From RPQJ01 sp963726665 (lineage in GTDB: Bacteria > Pseudomonadota > Gammaproteobacteria > Steroidobacterales > Steroidobacteraceae), in the NCBI GenBank assembly GCA_963726665.1, contig CAVSDW010000014.1, positions 11,248-75,247 of the forward strand: a stretch of 64,000 nucleotides of DNA. The letters are read 5' to 3'. The notes under the pieces are model-generated. The model was not told the origin of the DNA, did not search any database, and saw only the letters and a list, made by a program, of their open reading frames with translations. The stretch's first letter is position 1; the number at the start of each line of letters is the position of its first letter. Made by a program: the position numbers and the translations under genes. Below, one piece after another: positions 1-7,326 of this stretch.

Positions 1-67
1 CCTTTTTGTGGCGGGCAGGGCTAAGCTACCCGCCCCGACCGAGGCTCGAGCGACGACGGTCCCAGCG

Positions 68-292
68 ATGGCGGAAGCGAGCGACAACGTCGACACGGAA
101 ACGTTCAAGCACCTGGAGCGCCTGCGCCAGCTGCGGATCGAGCACCGCGACCTCGACGACGTGATTCACCGGCTGCAGCTCGACCTCTACGTCGACCAGG
201 TGCAGATGCGGCGCCTCAAGAAGCGCAAGCTCCTGATCAAGGACCAGATCTCGCGGCTCGAGAGCCAGTTGATCCCCGACCTCAACGCCTGA
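68..292 (+). CDS. YdcH/DUF465 family small protein
   Basis: This is a 74-residue, highly charged and helical protein. Its heptad-like pattern (KHLERLRQLRIEHRDLDDVIHRL, then KKRKLLIKDQISRLE) matches the YdcH/DUF465 family of short coiled-coil proteins of unknown function. I chose the ATG at 68 because the family-like sequence begins with MAEASDNVDTETFKHLERLR; the frame is open from base 8, but those 20 residues look unrelated. The stop touches the start of the MscS gene, so the two are probably co-transcribed. Confidence 0.75.
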   Translation: MAEASDNVDTETFKHLERLRQLRIEHRDLDDVIHRLQLDLYVDQVQMRRLKKRKLLIKDQISRLESQLIPDLNA

Positions 293-295
293 GTG

Positions 296-1627
296 ATGGC
301 CGAGCCCCTGGAAACCGCCGCCGGTATCGTTGCCCGGCTCTTCGACCCGCAGAACCTGCCGCAGATTGCCGTCGTGCTTGCTGCGCTGGTACTGGGCCTG
401 TGGGCCGGCAGGCTGCTGCAGCGGCGAATCGTGACCCCGGACGCTCCGGACGACCTGCGCAGCCGCCTGCGCGAGTCCGAGTGGGTGGCGGCGCCTTATG
501 CGGTCGTGCTGCTCGTACTCGCCGCCGCGGCCGGACTCATGCACGCGCTCGGGAAGCCCGCGCAACTCGTGGACGTCGCCGTGCGACTCGGCGCCCTGCT
601 GCTCGCCATCCGGATCGTCGTGTACCTGTTGCGGGTCTCGATGGGCGCGCGGGCGCGCCTCAAGGGCTGGGGCACGATGATCACCTTCGTGGTCTGGGCC
701 TTCCTGTCGCTGCACCTGCTCGGCTGGGGCGATGCGCTCATCGGCCTGCTCGACGGCATCGGCATCAATGCGGGCAAGACGCACATCTCGGTCTGGTCCG
801 TCATGAAGCTGCTGGTGACGGTCAGCGTGTTCGTCGTGATCGCGATGTGGATCGCGCGCTGGTTCGAGCGGCACGTACTCAAGCTCGACGCGCTCGCACC
901 CAACATGCGCATCGGGATCGCGAAGTTCACGCAGGCGTTCCTGGTGGGCCTCTCCGTGCTGGTCGGGCTGAACGCGGCGGGGCTCGATCTCACGACGCTG
1001 AACGTACTCACCGGCGCCATCGGCATCGGCCTCGGCTTCGGCCTGCAGAGCATCGCGGCCAACTTCGTCAGCGGCTTCGTGCTGCTCATGGACCGCTCCA
1101 TCAAGCCGGGAGACGTCATCAGCTTCACCGGCATGCCCGGCACCGCGACCGAGGGCTTCGGCTGGGTCGAGGAGCTGCGCGGGCGCTACGTCGTGGTGCG
1201 CGACCGGGATGGCGTCGCCACGCTGGTGCCGAACCAGAACCTGATCACCAGTCCGGTGACCAACTGGAGCTACGAGGATCCGAGGGTGCGCCTCAAGCTG
1301 CCGGTCCGCGTGAGCTACAAGGAGCGACCCCGAGCTCGCCATGCGCCTGATGCTGGAATCGACGGCGGGACATCCCGCGCGTGATCCGCGATCCAGCGCC
1401 GGTCGCACGCCTCATGGGTTTCGGGGACCACGGCATCGAGCTCGAGTTGCGGTTCTGGATCCCGGACCCGAAAGAAGGCGTGAACAACGTCCGATCCGAC
1501 GTGAACCGCGCGATCTGGCGGCTGTTCCGCGAGCACGGGATCATGATCCCGGTAGCGCAGCGCGAGGTCCGCCTCGAGATGGTCAGCCCTGCAGGTCGGC
1601 CCGCTCGAGCCGGCCCGCGACGCCTGA
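296..1627 (+). CDS. MscS-family mechanosensitive channel (frameshifted as read)
   Basis: This is a small-conductance mechanosensitive ion channel of about 445 residues once repaired. Four or five hydrophobic helices precede the diagnostic pore-helix and beta-domain region, which contains TGAIGIGLGFGLQSIAANFVSG-type sequence (about 1011-1077), then FVLLMDRSIKPGDVI and VPNQNLI. As read, the frame is lost near 1322, 1372 and 1617. Each step equals loss of two bases, and restoring a CG at GAGCGACCCC, CCCGCGCGTG and CCCGCGACGC gives one continuous protein ending RARAGPRDA. The C-terminal cytoplasmic part (RVIRDPAPVARLMGFGDHGIELELRFWI) is typical of the family. GTG at 293 is an alternative start. 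Six bases separate its stop from arfB. Confidence 0.85.
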
Positions 1628-1633
1628 GCCGCG

Positions 1634-2059
1634 ATGCCGGTCGCCGCGCCAGCCGCGTTCTCGATCCCGGACGAGCTGCTCGAATTCCGCGCGGTGCGCG
1701 CCTCGGGGCCGGGCGGGCAGAACGTCAACAAGGTGTCGAACGCCGTCGAACTGCGCTTCGACGCGTCCGCCTGGACCGTCCTGTACCCGGCTGCACGCGC
1801 CCGCCTCTCCCGCATCGCGGGCCGCCGGATGACCGACGCGGGCCTGATCGTGATCGACGCGCAGCGTTTTCGCTCGCTGGAGCAGAATCGTGCCGACGCC
1901 CTCGATCGCCTGACCGGGATGATCCGCGAGGCGCTGGTGGAACCGAAACCGCGACGCCCGACGCGACCGACTCGCGCCTCGAAGGAACGCCGGCTCGCGA
2001 GCAAGACCCGCGACGCGCGTACCAAGAAGCTGCGCCGCCCGGCGCGGTCCGAAGACTAG
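1634..2059 (+). CDS. arfB: ArfB/YaeJ-like peptidyl-tRNA hydrolase (ribosome rescue)
   Basis: ArfB is a codon-independent release factor that frees stalled ribosomes by hydrolysing peptidyl-tRNA. The 141-residue length fits the family. The catalytic GGQ is at residues 27-29 inside RASGPGGQNVNKVSNAVELRF. The C-terminal tail is very basic (KERRLASKTRDARTKKLRR), as expected for the segment that enters the empty mRNA channel. It follows the MscS gene closely and is probably in the same transcript. Full-length class I release factors are excluded by size. Confidence 0.93.
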   Translation: MPVAAPAAFSIPDELLEFRAVRASGPGGQNVNKVSNAVELRFDASAWTVLYPAARARLSRIAGRRMTDAGLIVIDAQRFRSLEQNRADALDRLTGMIREALVEPKPRRPTRPTRASKERRLASKTRDARTKKLRRPARSED

Positions 2060-2075
2060 CCCTGCGGCGACAGGC

Positions 2076-2582
2076 TCACTTCTTCTCTGGCCCGCTCGGC
2101 ATCGACCACGCGCCGGTGGCGGCGTTGAGCTTGTGGCAGTACGTGCACTCGCCCTGGTAATCGGTGACGAAGTGGTTCTTGTCGCCGCCGACGAGGTGAA
2201 TCCGGTGCACCATGCCGGCCAGCGGCGGCGCCTTCTTCGAGTCGTCGGTGTGGCATTCGGCGCAGGCGGCCGGAACGTCCTCCAGCGCGTCCGTGGCATC
2301 CGGGTGCTTGCCCTTCAGTTTCAGGCCGGCCGGGGCACTCCCCTGCACGGTGGCAAGCAGGGCCGGATTCACCTTCCCGGCCATCCACTGCTGCATCACC
2401 GTGCCGAGGCGCGCATCCGTGGGCGGCTTGTTGACGTGGCAGTCCACGCACGCCTTCGGGTACGGGTCCGGGGCATTGATGCCCGGGATCTTGGGTGCGA
2501 CCTGCGTGGCGGCCTGCGTCGGACCCGACAGGCCCAGGAGGGTGATGGCAGCCGCGGCCAGCGTGGTGACAACTCGGTTCAT
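2076..2582 (-). CDS. Periplasmic three-haem c-type cytochrome
   Basis: This 168-residue protein begins with a signal peptide (MNRVVTTLAAAAITLLGLSGPTQA) and carries three CXXCH haem sites: CVDCH, CAECH and CTYCH. Spare histidines such as HRIH could act as distal ligands. It is exported and likely an electron-transfer protein. The exact subfamily is not clear; the spacing is unlike mono-haem cytochrome c and recalls small multihaem cytochromes of the doubled-CXXCH type. The same frame stays open far upstream through plsB in antisense, but the signal peptide fixes the start at 2582. Confidence 0.8.
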   Translation of the reverse strand: MNRVVTTLAAAAITLLGLSGPTQAATQVAPKIPGINAPDPYPKACVDCHVNKPPTDARLGTVMQQWMAGKVNPALLATVQGSAPAGLKLKGKHPDATDALEDVPAACAECHTDDSKKAPPLAGMVHRIHLVGGDKNHFVTDYQGECTYCHKLNAATGAWSMPSGPEKK

Positions 2583-2695
2583 GATGAGCTCCGGTTCGAA
2601 CATCCCCCGCGACCGTAAGGATACTCCTGCTCCGCCCGTGCAGCACGGTGCCGGCGGCGCCGCTCGGTCCGCCGCGGAGCGGCGAACGCCGGCGC

Positions 2696-5137
2696 TCAGC
2701 GGTGCACGACCTGGAGGATGCTGTTGCGGATCTGCTCGTGCAGCACGAGCTGCGCGTCGCGCAGGATCGCCTCGACCATGGCCGGCTCGAAGTGAATCGT
2801 GCCGTCGTCGTCCATGCGGAGCACCCTGCGCGTGCGTGCCAGGTCGAGGAAATTTCCGAACTGCGCGCGCTCGAAGAACTCCGGAGCATTCAGCTCGTAC
2901 AGCAGCGACATCCGCTGCGCCATGAGCTCGCACTGCCGCTCGAGCGCGTCCTGCGTGATGCGACCGCTGCCGGCCTTGAGCAGCAGCGAAACCGCGAGGT
3001 AATACCGCTCGATGAGCGGCACGCTCGCCCGCGCGAGCACCGAGAGCTGCATCGCCTCCGGCGACTCGGCGGGCGGCCTGGACCACAGGGTCCGGTCCTC
3101 CGAGGCCGACAGCAGGCCGAGGCTCAGGAGGTCCTCCAGCAGCCGGTCGACGACCGCCGGCAGTTCCGCCTCGGTCCAGCGCAGGAAGTATTCGTCCGCC
3201 ACGTACGGATAAACGCGACCGGCGAGACGCTGCAGGTCGGCGCGCGGCACGCTGGCGTTGTTCAGGAATGCGCAGGCCATCAGCGACGGCATCAGCAGCA
3301 GGTGCAGGGAGTTGTTGCGGAAGTAGGTGGTCAGGATGGCGGTCTCGTCCGTCATCCACAGGATGTCGCCGAGCTCGTGCTTCTCGCGACGCAGGATCCC
3401 GAGCGACACGCCGTGGCGGACCATGGCCGCGCCGTCCATGTCGGTGACCCATACCCTGGGCGAATACGGGGCACGGCGCATGAGTGACGCGTAGACCTCG
3501 AGCAGTCGCACGAGGTCCGCCTCGCCCATGCTGTGCCGCGGTGTGGCGAGCAGCACCAGGCCGAGGAGATTGACGGGGGTGACGCACGCCGCGGCGTTGA
3601 TGCCGGTCATGATCGACGTCGCGAGGTCCTGCACCAGCGGGGTGAGCCACGGCGGACGGTCGTCGGATCCCGAAGGCTGTCGCTCCCACTCGGGGGCGTG
3701 CCTGCGGATCAATGGATCGAGCGGCAGGGGCTCGCCGAGACTCACGTAGACCTTGCCGAAGCGGCTGCGCAGCTCGGGGATCGCGCGCAGCAGAGTCATG
3801 ACCGACTCCTTTTCCTTCGGCCGTCCGGAGAGCTCGCCGATGTAGGTGCGCCCTTCCACCAGCCGCTCGTAGCCGAAATAGACCGGGACGAACACCACCG
3901 GACGCCCGGGGTCGCGCAGGTAGCTGCGAACCGTCATCGCGAGCATCCCGGTCTTGGGCTGCATCAACCGGCCCGTGCGGCTGCGTCCGCCCTCGATGAA
4001 GTACTCGATCGAATGACCGCGCGCCATCATCAGCCCGAGATACTTCATGAACACCGCCGAGTAGAGCGCGTTGCCCGAGAAACTGCGGCGCAGGAAGAAC
4101 GCGCCGCCGCGACGCAGGAACGAGCCGATGACGGGCATGTTGAGGTTGATGCCCGCCGCGATGTGCGGCACCGCGAATCCCTTGTGGTAGACCACGTAGG
4201 ACATCAGCAGGTAGTCCATGTGGCTGCGATGGCACGGCACGTACACGACCTCGGCGCCGTCCCCGATGGCCCCCAGGCTCGAGAAGTTGGCGAGCTCGAC
4301 GCCGTCGTACAGCCGGTTCCAGAGCTTGCCGAGCACGCCCGACATGAAGACGACGAAGGTGTGCGAGTAGTTCGCAGCGATCTCCTTCGCGTAGCTCCGC
4401 GCAAGCTTGAGCGCGTCGCGTCGGGAGAGTTTCGTCGACTTCATCTCGTCGCGCACTGCGTCGCGGACGAGCCGTGTGTTCAGGACCTGGGAGACGATCG
4501 TGCGGCGGTGCGAAAGGTCCGGGCCGATGGTGGCCGTGCGCTGGCCGCGGAACTGGGCCCGGAGCTGCCGCCAGATCCGGCGGGGGCCGCGCGGCAGTCC
4601 GCGCGTCTCCATGAGCGTCGGCTGCAGGGGCATCGAGTCGCCGAACAGCATGAGCAGGTTGCGGCCATTGAGCAGCAGCGACAGGACCTTCCTGAACCTG
4701 CCGCCGATGTCCCAGCCCTCGGCCACCAGCAGCCTGAACCACGATCGCTCGCGATCCGGGGCGCGGCCCCAGAACAGGCTCACCGGCACGATGTCGGCGT
4801 CGAAACCGGGATCTGCCGCCACGAGGGCGGTGAGTTCACGCAGGGTTTCCGGGATGCGGCGGTCGATGCGCATTCTCAGGAATCCCGCACGCCTCTCGAG
4901 GAACAGCACGGACACGGGCAAGCTCGCGCCCGCCCCCAGCGGCGCGAGCGGCATTGGCAGTGAACGCTCCCGGCAGACGTACTCCAGCACCGCGAGGTCG
5001 ATGATGCTGCGCTTCTCCAGCGCGTAGACGACCGGGCGGCCCTGCAGGAAACGCTCGGTGAGCCCGTCCGGCAGGATGGACGGACGAACCCAGAGCGAGA
5101 CGAAGCGCCGGACGAGCGCCAGCAGGACCCGTTCCAT
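2696..5137 (-). CDS. plsB: Glycerol-3-phosphate 1-O-acyltransferase PlsB
   Basis: PlsB adds the first acyl chain to sn-glycerol-3-phosphate at the inner membrane, the first committed step of phospholipid synthesis. The 813-residue length is close to E. coli PlsB. The HX4D acyltransferase motif appears as CHRSHMDYLL near residue 300, followed by further family blocks (GAFFLRRSFSGN, EGGRSRTGRLMQPKTGML, VPVYFGYERL). The start at MERVLLALVRRFVSLW was chosen because the longer open frame upstream lacks similarity and overlaps the neighbouring methyltransferase. That methyltransferase gene lies 14 bases upstream on the same strand, so the two probably form an operon. Confidence 0.95.
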   Translation of the reverse strand: MERVLLALVRRFVSLWVRPSILPDGLTERFLQGRPVVYALEKRSIIDLAVLEYVCRERSLPMPLAPLGAGASLPVSVLFLERRAGFLRMRIDRRIPETLRELTALVAADPGFDADIVPVSLFWGRAPDRERSWFRLLVAEGWDIGGRFRKVLSLLLNGRNLLMLFGDSMPLQPTLMETRGLPRGPRRIWRQLRAQFRGQRTATIGPDLSHRRTIVSQVLNTRLVRDAVRDEMKSTKLSRRDALKLARSYAKEIAANYSHTFVVFMSGVLGKLWNRLYDGVELANFSSLGAIGDGAEVVYVPCHRSHMDYLLMSYVVYHKGFAVPHIAAGINLNMPVIGSFLRRGGAFFLRRSFSGNALYSAVFMKYLGLMMARGHSIEYFIEGGRSRTGRLMQPKTGMLAMTVRSYLRDPGRPVVFVPVYFGYERLVEGRTYIGELSGRPKEKESVMTLLRAIPELRSRFGKVYVSLGEPLPLDPLIRRHAPEWERQPSGSDDRPPWLTPLVQDLATSIMTGINAAACVTPVNLLGLVLLATPRHSMGEADLVRLLEVYASLMRRAPYSPRVWVTDMDGAAMVRHGVSLGILRREKHELGDILWMTDETAILTTYFRNNSLHLLLMPSLMACAFLNNASVPRADLQRLAGRVYPYVADEYFLRWTEAELPAVVDRLLEDLLSLGLLSASEDRTLWSRPPAESPEAMQLSVLARASVPLIERYYLAVSLLLKAGSGRITQDALERQCELMAQRMSLLYELNAPEFFERAQFGNFLDLARTRRVLRMDDDGTIHFEPAMVEAILRDAQLVLHEQIRNSILQVVHR

Positions 5138-5151
5138 GGCAGTCAGGCCGC

Positions 5152-5820
5152 TCACGCCGGCAGCCGCCCGGTCACGACCATGTGCCGATCGGATACCGTT
5201 CGCACCTCGAGTGCCGAGAGTCCGGAACTCGCGAGCTGGTCGCGCACTTCCGCGGGATCGAATGCGGCGCAGAGCGAATTGTAGAAGTCCCGCTTCAGCA
5301 GCTCGGGTTCCTCGCCCGCGTACGCCTCGACGATTTCCTGGGCCTCGCCCGCCGAGCCAGGCCGGAAAAGGTCCATGACCAGCACGGCTGCGCCGGGCGC
5401 ACCGTGGTCCAGCACCGCGCGCCACAGGACCCGCGGGTCGTGCAGGTGGTGGAGCAGGCTGTTGCTCACTACGGCGTCGTATCGGCTGCGCGGCAGCTTC
5501 GCGCCCGGCAGGATGCCCTCGACGAAGGTGACGCGGGCCGCAAGGCCCGGCTCGGCGTGGAGCCTCGCCTCGCCATAGGCGAGCATGGGCCGAGAGCCGT
5601 CAAGCGCGTCCACCGCGAGGGCCGGATTGCGGCGCGCGAGCCGGAGCGCGATGTCGCCGGGTCCGCAGCCGAGGTCCAGCACCGCACCGGCGTGAAGATC
5701 GGGGAATTCCGCGGCGAAGAGCTCGACGAAGCGCTGGTTCGGCTCGGAAAAATCGGCCTCGGCGTAGGCGCGGGCCTGCTCGAACTCGTCCATGAGCTCG
5801 GGTTCGGGAATGCGTTGCAT
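5152..5820 (-). CDS. Class I SAM-dependent methyltransferase
   Basis: This 222-residue Rossmann-fold methyltransferase has motif I LDLGCGPGD near residue 48, followed by DGSRPML and VVSNSLLHHLHDP, which resembles the UbiE/CmoA-like group. Its substrate cannot be told from sequence. It sits directly upstream of plsB on the same strand with a 14-base gap, so a link with lipid metabolism is possible but only inferred. I chose the ATG at 5820 (MQRIPEPELMDEF); a second ATG ten codons later is an alternative. Confidence 0.8.
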   Translation of the reverse strand: MQRIPEPELMDEFEQARAYAEADFSEPNQRFVELFAAEFPDLHAGAVLDLGCGPGDIALRLARRNPALAVDALDGSRPMLAYGEARLHAEPGLAARVTFVEGILPGAKLPRSRYDAVVSNSLLHHLHDPRVLWRAVLDHGAPGAAVLVMDLFRPGSAGEAQEIVEAYAGEEPELLKRDFYNSLCAAFDPAEVRDQLASSGLSALEVRTVSDRHMVVTGRLPA

Positions 5821-5855
5821 GCGATCACCTGCGTCGGGGCCAGCCCCGGCGCCGC

Positions 5856-6146
5856 TTACTGCTGCCCGGACGATCCGTCCCCGCTCTGCGCGTCGATCGC
5901 GGCGTCCGTGGCCGCCTTGGCAGCCATCGTGGTGCCCTCGACCCCGCGCGCCCTGTCCTCGGTCTGGATCATGTCGTCGAACACGGTTGCGTCCGTGTCG
6001 CGGCCCTTGGCCTCGGCCTCCGCCTTCGCCGTCGCTTCCGCGCTGGCGTCGGCCTTGCCCTGGGGCGCCTGTTCGCCGCCGCAGGCGGCGAGCATCGCGA
6101 GCACCAGGCTCAGCATGGCTGTTCTTGCTCTCGTATGCATGCGCAC
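5856..6146 (-). CDS. Small lipoprotein of unknown function
   Basis: This is a 96-residue predicted lipoprotein. A basic start (MRMHTRARTAM) leads to a hydrophobic core and the lipobox LAAC, after which the mature part is rich in Ala, Lys, Glu and Gln and probably unstructured or helical. No catalytic motif is visible. Several ATGs are possible (6146, 6140, 6116); the first gives the best signal peptide. It lies upstream of the methyltransferase/plsB pair on the same strand. Confidence 0.6.
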   Translation of the reverse strand: MRMHTRARTAMLSLVLAMLAACGGEQAPQGKADASAEATAKAEAEAKGRDTDATVFDDMIQTEDRARGVEGTTMAAKAATDAAIDAQSGDGSSGQQ

Positions 6147-6232
6147 CCCCGGGGAAACGTCCCGGGGGCAATCTTAACCGATGGGAATGTCCGCTACCTT
6201 TTTCCTTTTGCCGGGCCGCGCCGGAGCGCGAT

Positions 6233-6307
6233 GGGGACATTCTCCTTTTCCGCTCCAGCGCCTCATGCAGTCCTTTGGCGCAGATCCCGGAAAAGGAGAA
6301 TGTCCCC
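6233..6307. repeat. REP-like palindrome with perfect 20-bp arms
   Basis: The left arm GGGGACATTCTCCTTTTCCG (6233-6252) and its exact reverse complement (6288-6307) enclose about 35 bases. The element lies six bases beyond the stop of the esterase gene, so it may also act as a 3' mRNA hairpin. The same arm sequence recurs inside uvrA (37385-37475), and a related form occurs at 31031-31073. This is the pattern of REP/BIME elements mobilised by REP-associated tyrosine transposases; no such transposase gene is in the window. Confidence 0.75.
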
Positions 6308-6312
6308 GGTCG

Positions 6313-6825
6313 TCAGAGGAATTCCTCGACCGAGAACAGGAAGTACGTGAAGTAGTGGTTGATGGCGCGGATCTGGTCGAGCAGGCCGTGATCGGAGTCG
6401 ACCACGTGCAGCGTGGCCTTCTGCTCGCGGGCGAAGCGGTAGCTGTTCTCCACCGGGATCACTTCGTCACGCCAGCCATGGATGATGGCCGTCGGGCACA
6501 CGGCTGGACGCGGGCTGAACTTCTCGTAGCCCGGCATGTACAGCGCCGGTGCGAGCAGGAACATGCCACGCGCCTGCAGCAGCGACGAGGCCGCGACCGT
6601 GACGTAGCCGCCCATGCTCGAACCGACCAGCACCAGCGAGCCGCGCAGGTCCTTGCAGAAGGAGAGCAGGCGCGTGACGCGGTCCTTGGGATCGTCGATG
6701 CCGCGATAGTCCACCGACTCGACCTGGAACCCTTCCTCGCGCGCGATCTCGGACATGGCGGCGATCTTGCTGCCCCATGGCTCGCTGTCCTTGCCGTGCG
6801 AGAAGACTACGTATCGTTCGGCCAT
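6313..6825 (-). CDS. Alpha/beta-hydrolase, YqiA/YcfP-like esterase
   Basis: This 170-residue compact alpha/beta-hydrolase has the nucleophile elbow G-S-S-M-G with Ser70. Family-like blocks for the acid and base follow: IIHGWRDEVIP and a late VVDSDHGL with the likely catalytic His. Length and layout fit the small bacterial esterases related to YqiA. The start MAERYVVFSHGKDSEPWG was preferred over an upstream in-frame ATG with no similarity. A strong palindrome sits just after its stop. Confidence 0.8.
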   Translation of the reverse strand: MAERYVVFSHGKDSEPWGSKIAAMSEIAREEGFQVESVDYRGIDDPKDRVTRLLSFCKDLRGSLVLVGSSMGGYVTVAASSLLQARGMFLLAPALYMPGYEKFSPRPAVCPTAIIHGWRDEVIPVENSYRFAREQKATLHVVDSDHGLLDQIRAINHYFTYFLFSVEEFL

Positions 6826-6887
6826 CCATCTCTTCCTGCGACCATCCCTGCGCCCATCATAAGCTGCCGGCACGGCCGAATACGGAA

Positions 6888-7241
6888 TCAGTTCTCATCC
6901 CCGACGTGCCACAGCCACCGGTCGAGGTCGCCTTCGGGCCTCGACCAGCCATGACGGCGCAGGTCCACGCGACCGCTGGAGGCGTCCACGCCCTCCCTTC
7001 GCAGGCGACGGATCTGGCGATCGCGCGCAGGCGCTCCCTCCGGAAAGGCGATCCGGCCGCCCGCGGCCACCACGCGATGCCACGGTACTGCGCTGCCCTT
7101 CGGCAGCGTTGCGAGCACGTGGCCCACGAGGCGGGCGCGACGCGGCCAGCCGGCGCGCTCTGCAACCGCACCGTACGTGGTCACCTTGCCGTGTGGCACC
7201 TGCCCCACGACTGCAAGGATCGCTTCGGACGCGTCGTTCAT
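6888..7241 (-). CDS. Alkyltransferase-like protein (ATL, MGMT-related)
   Basis: This 117-residue protein matches the DNA-binding domain of O6-alkylguanine-DNA alkyltransferases (VGQVPHGKVTTYGAVAERAG, VGHVL). The active-site PCHR is replaced by PWHR: Trp54 stands where the acceptor Cys should be. That change defines alkyltransferase-like proteins, which bind O6-alkylguanine and flag it for nucleotide excision repair rather than removing the alkyl group. A UvrA gene is in the same window. The frame is open further upstream, but the ATG at 7241 begins the conserved domain. Confidence 0.87.
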   Translation of the reverse strand: MNDASEAILAVVGQVPHGKVTTYGAVAERAGWPRRARLVGHVLATLPKGSAVPWHRVVAAGGRIAFPEGAPARDRQIRRLRREGVDASSGRVDLRRHGWSRPEGDLDRWLWHVGDEN

Positions 7242-7326
7242 GACAGCGGATGCTAGCCCAAGCGGGTCCCGGCCACACAAGCGTCCTCGTTTGCCGTGCT
7301 CGCGCGCAGCGTGCGAAAGTCCGACG

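Noticed and set aside
26..1408. Long minus-strand open frame of 460 codons opposite the MscS gene
   Set aside because: His/Arg/Gln-rich translation typical of the antisense of a GC-rich gene. No motif; the plus strand clearly encodes MscS.
2583..4742. Extension of the cytochrome frame far upstream through plsB
   Set aside because: The upstream part is the antisense-like shadow of plsB. The signal peptide at 2582 marks the real start.
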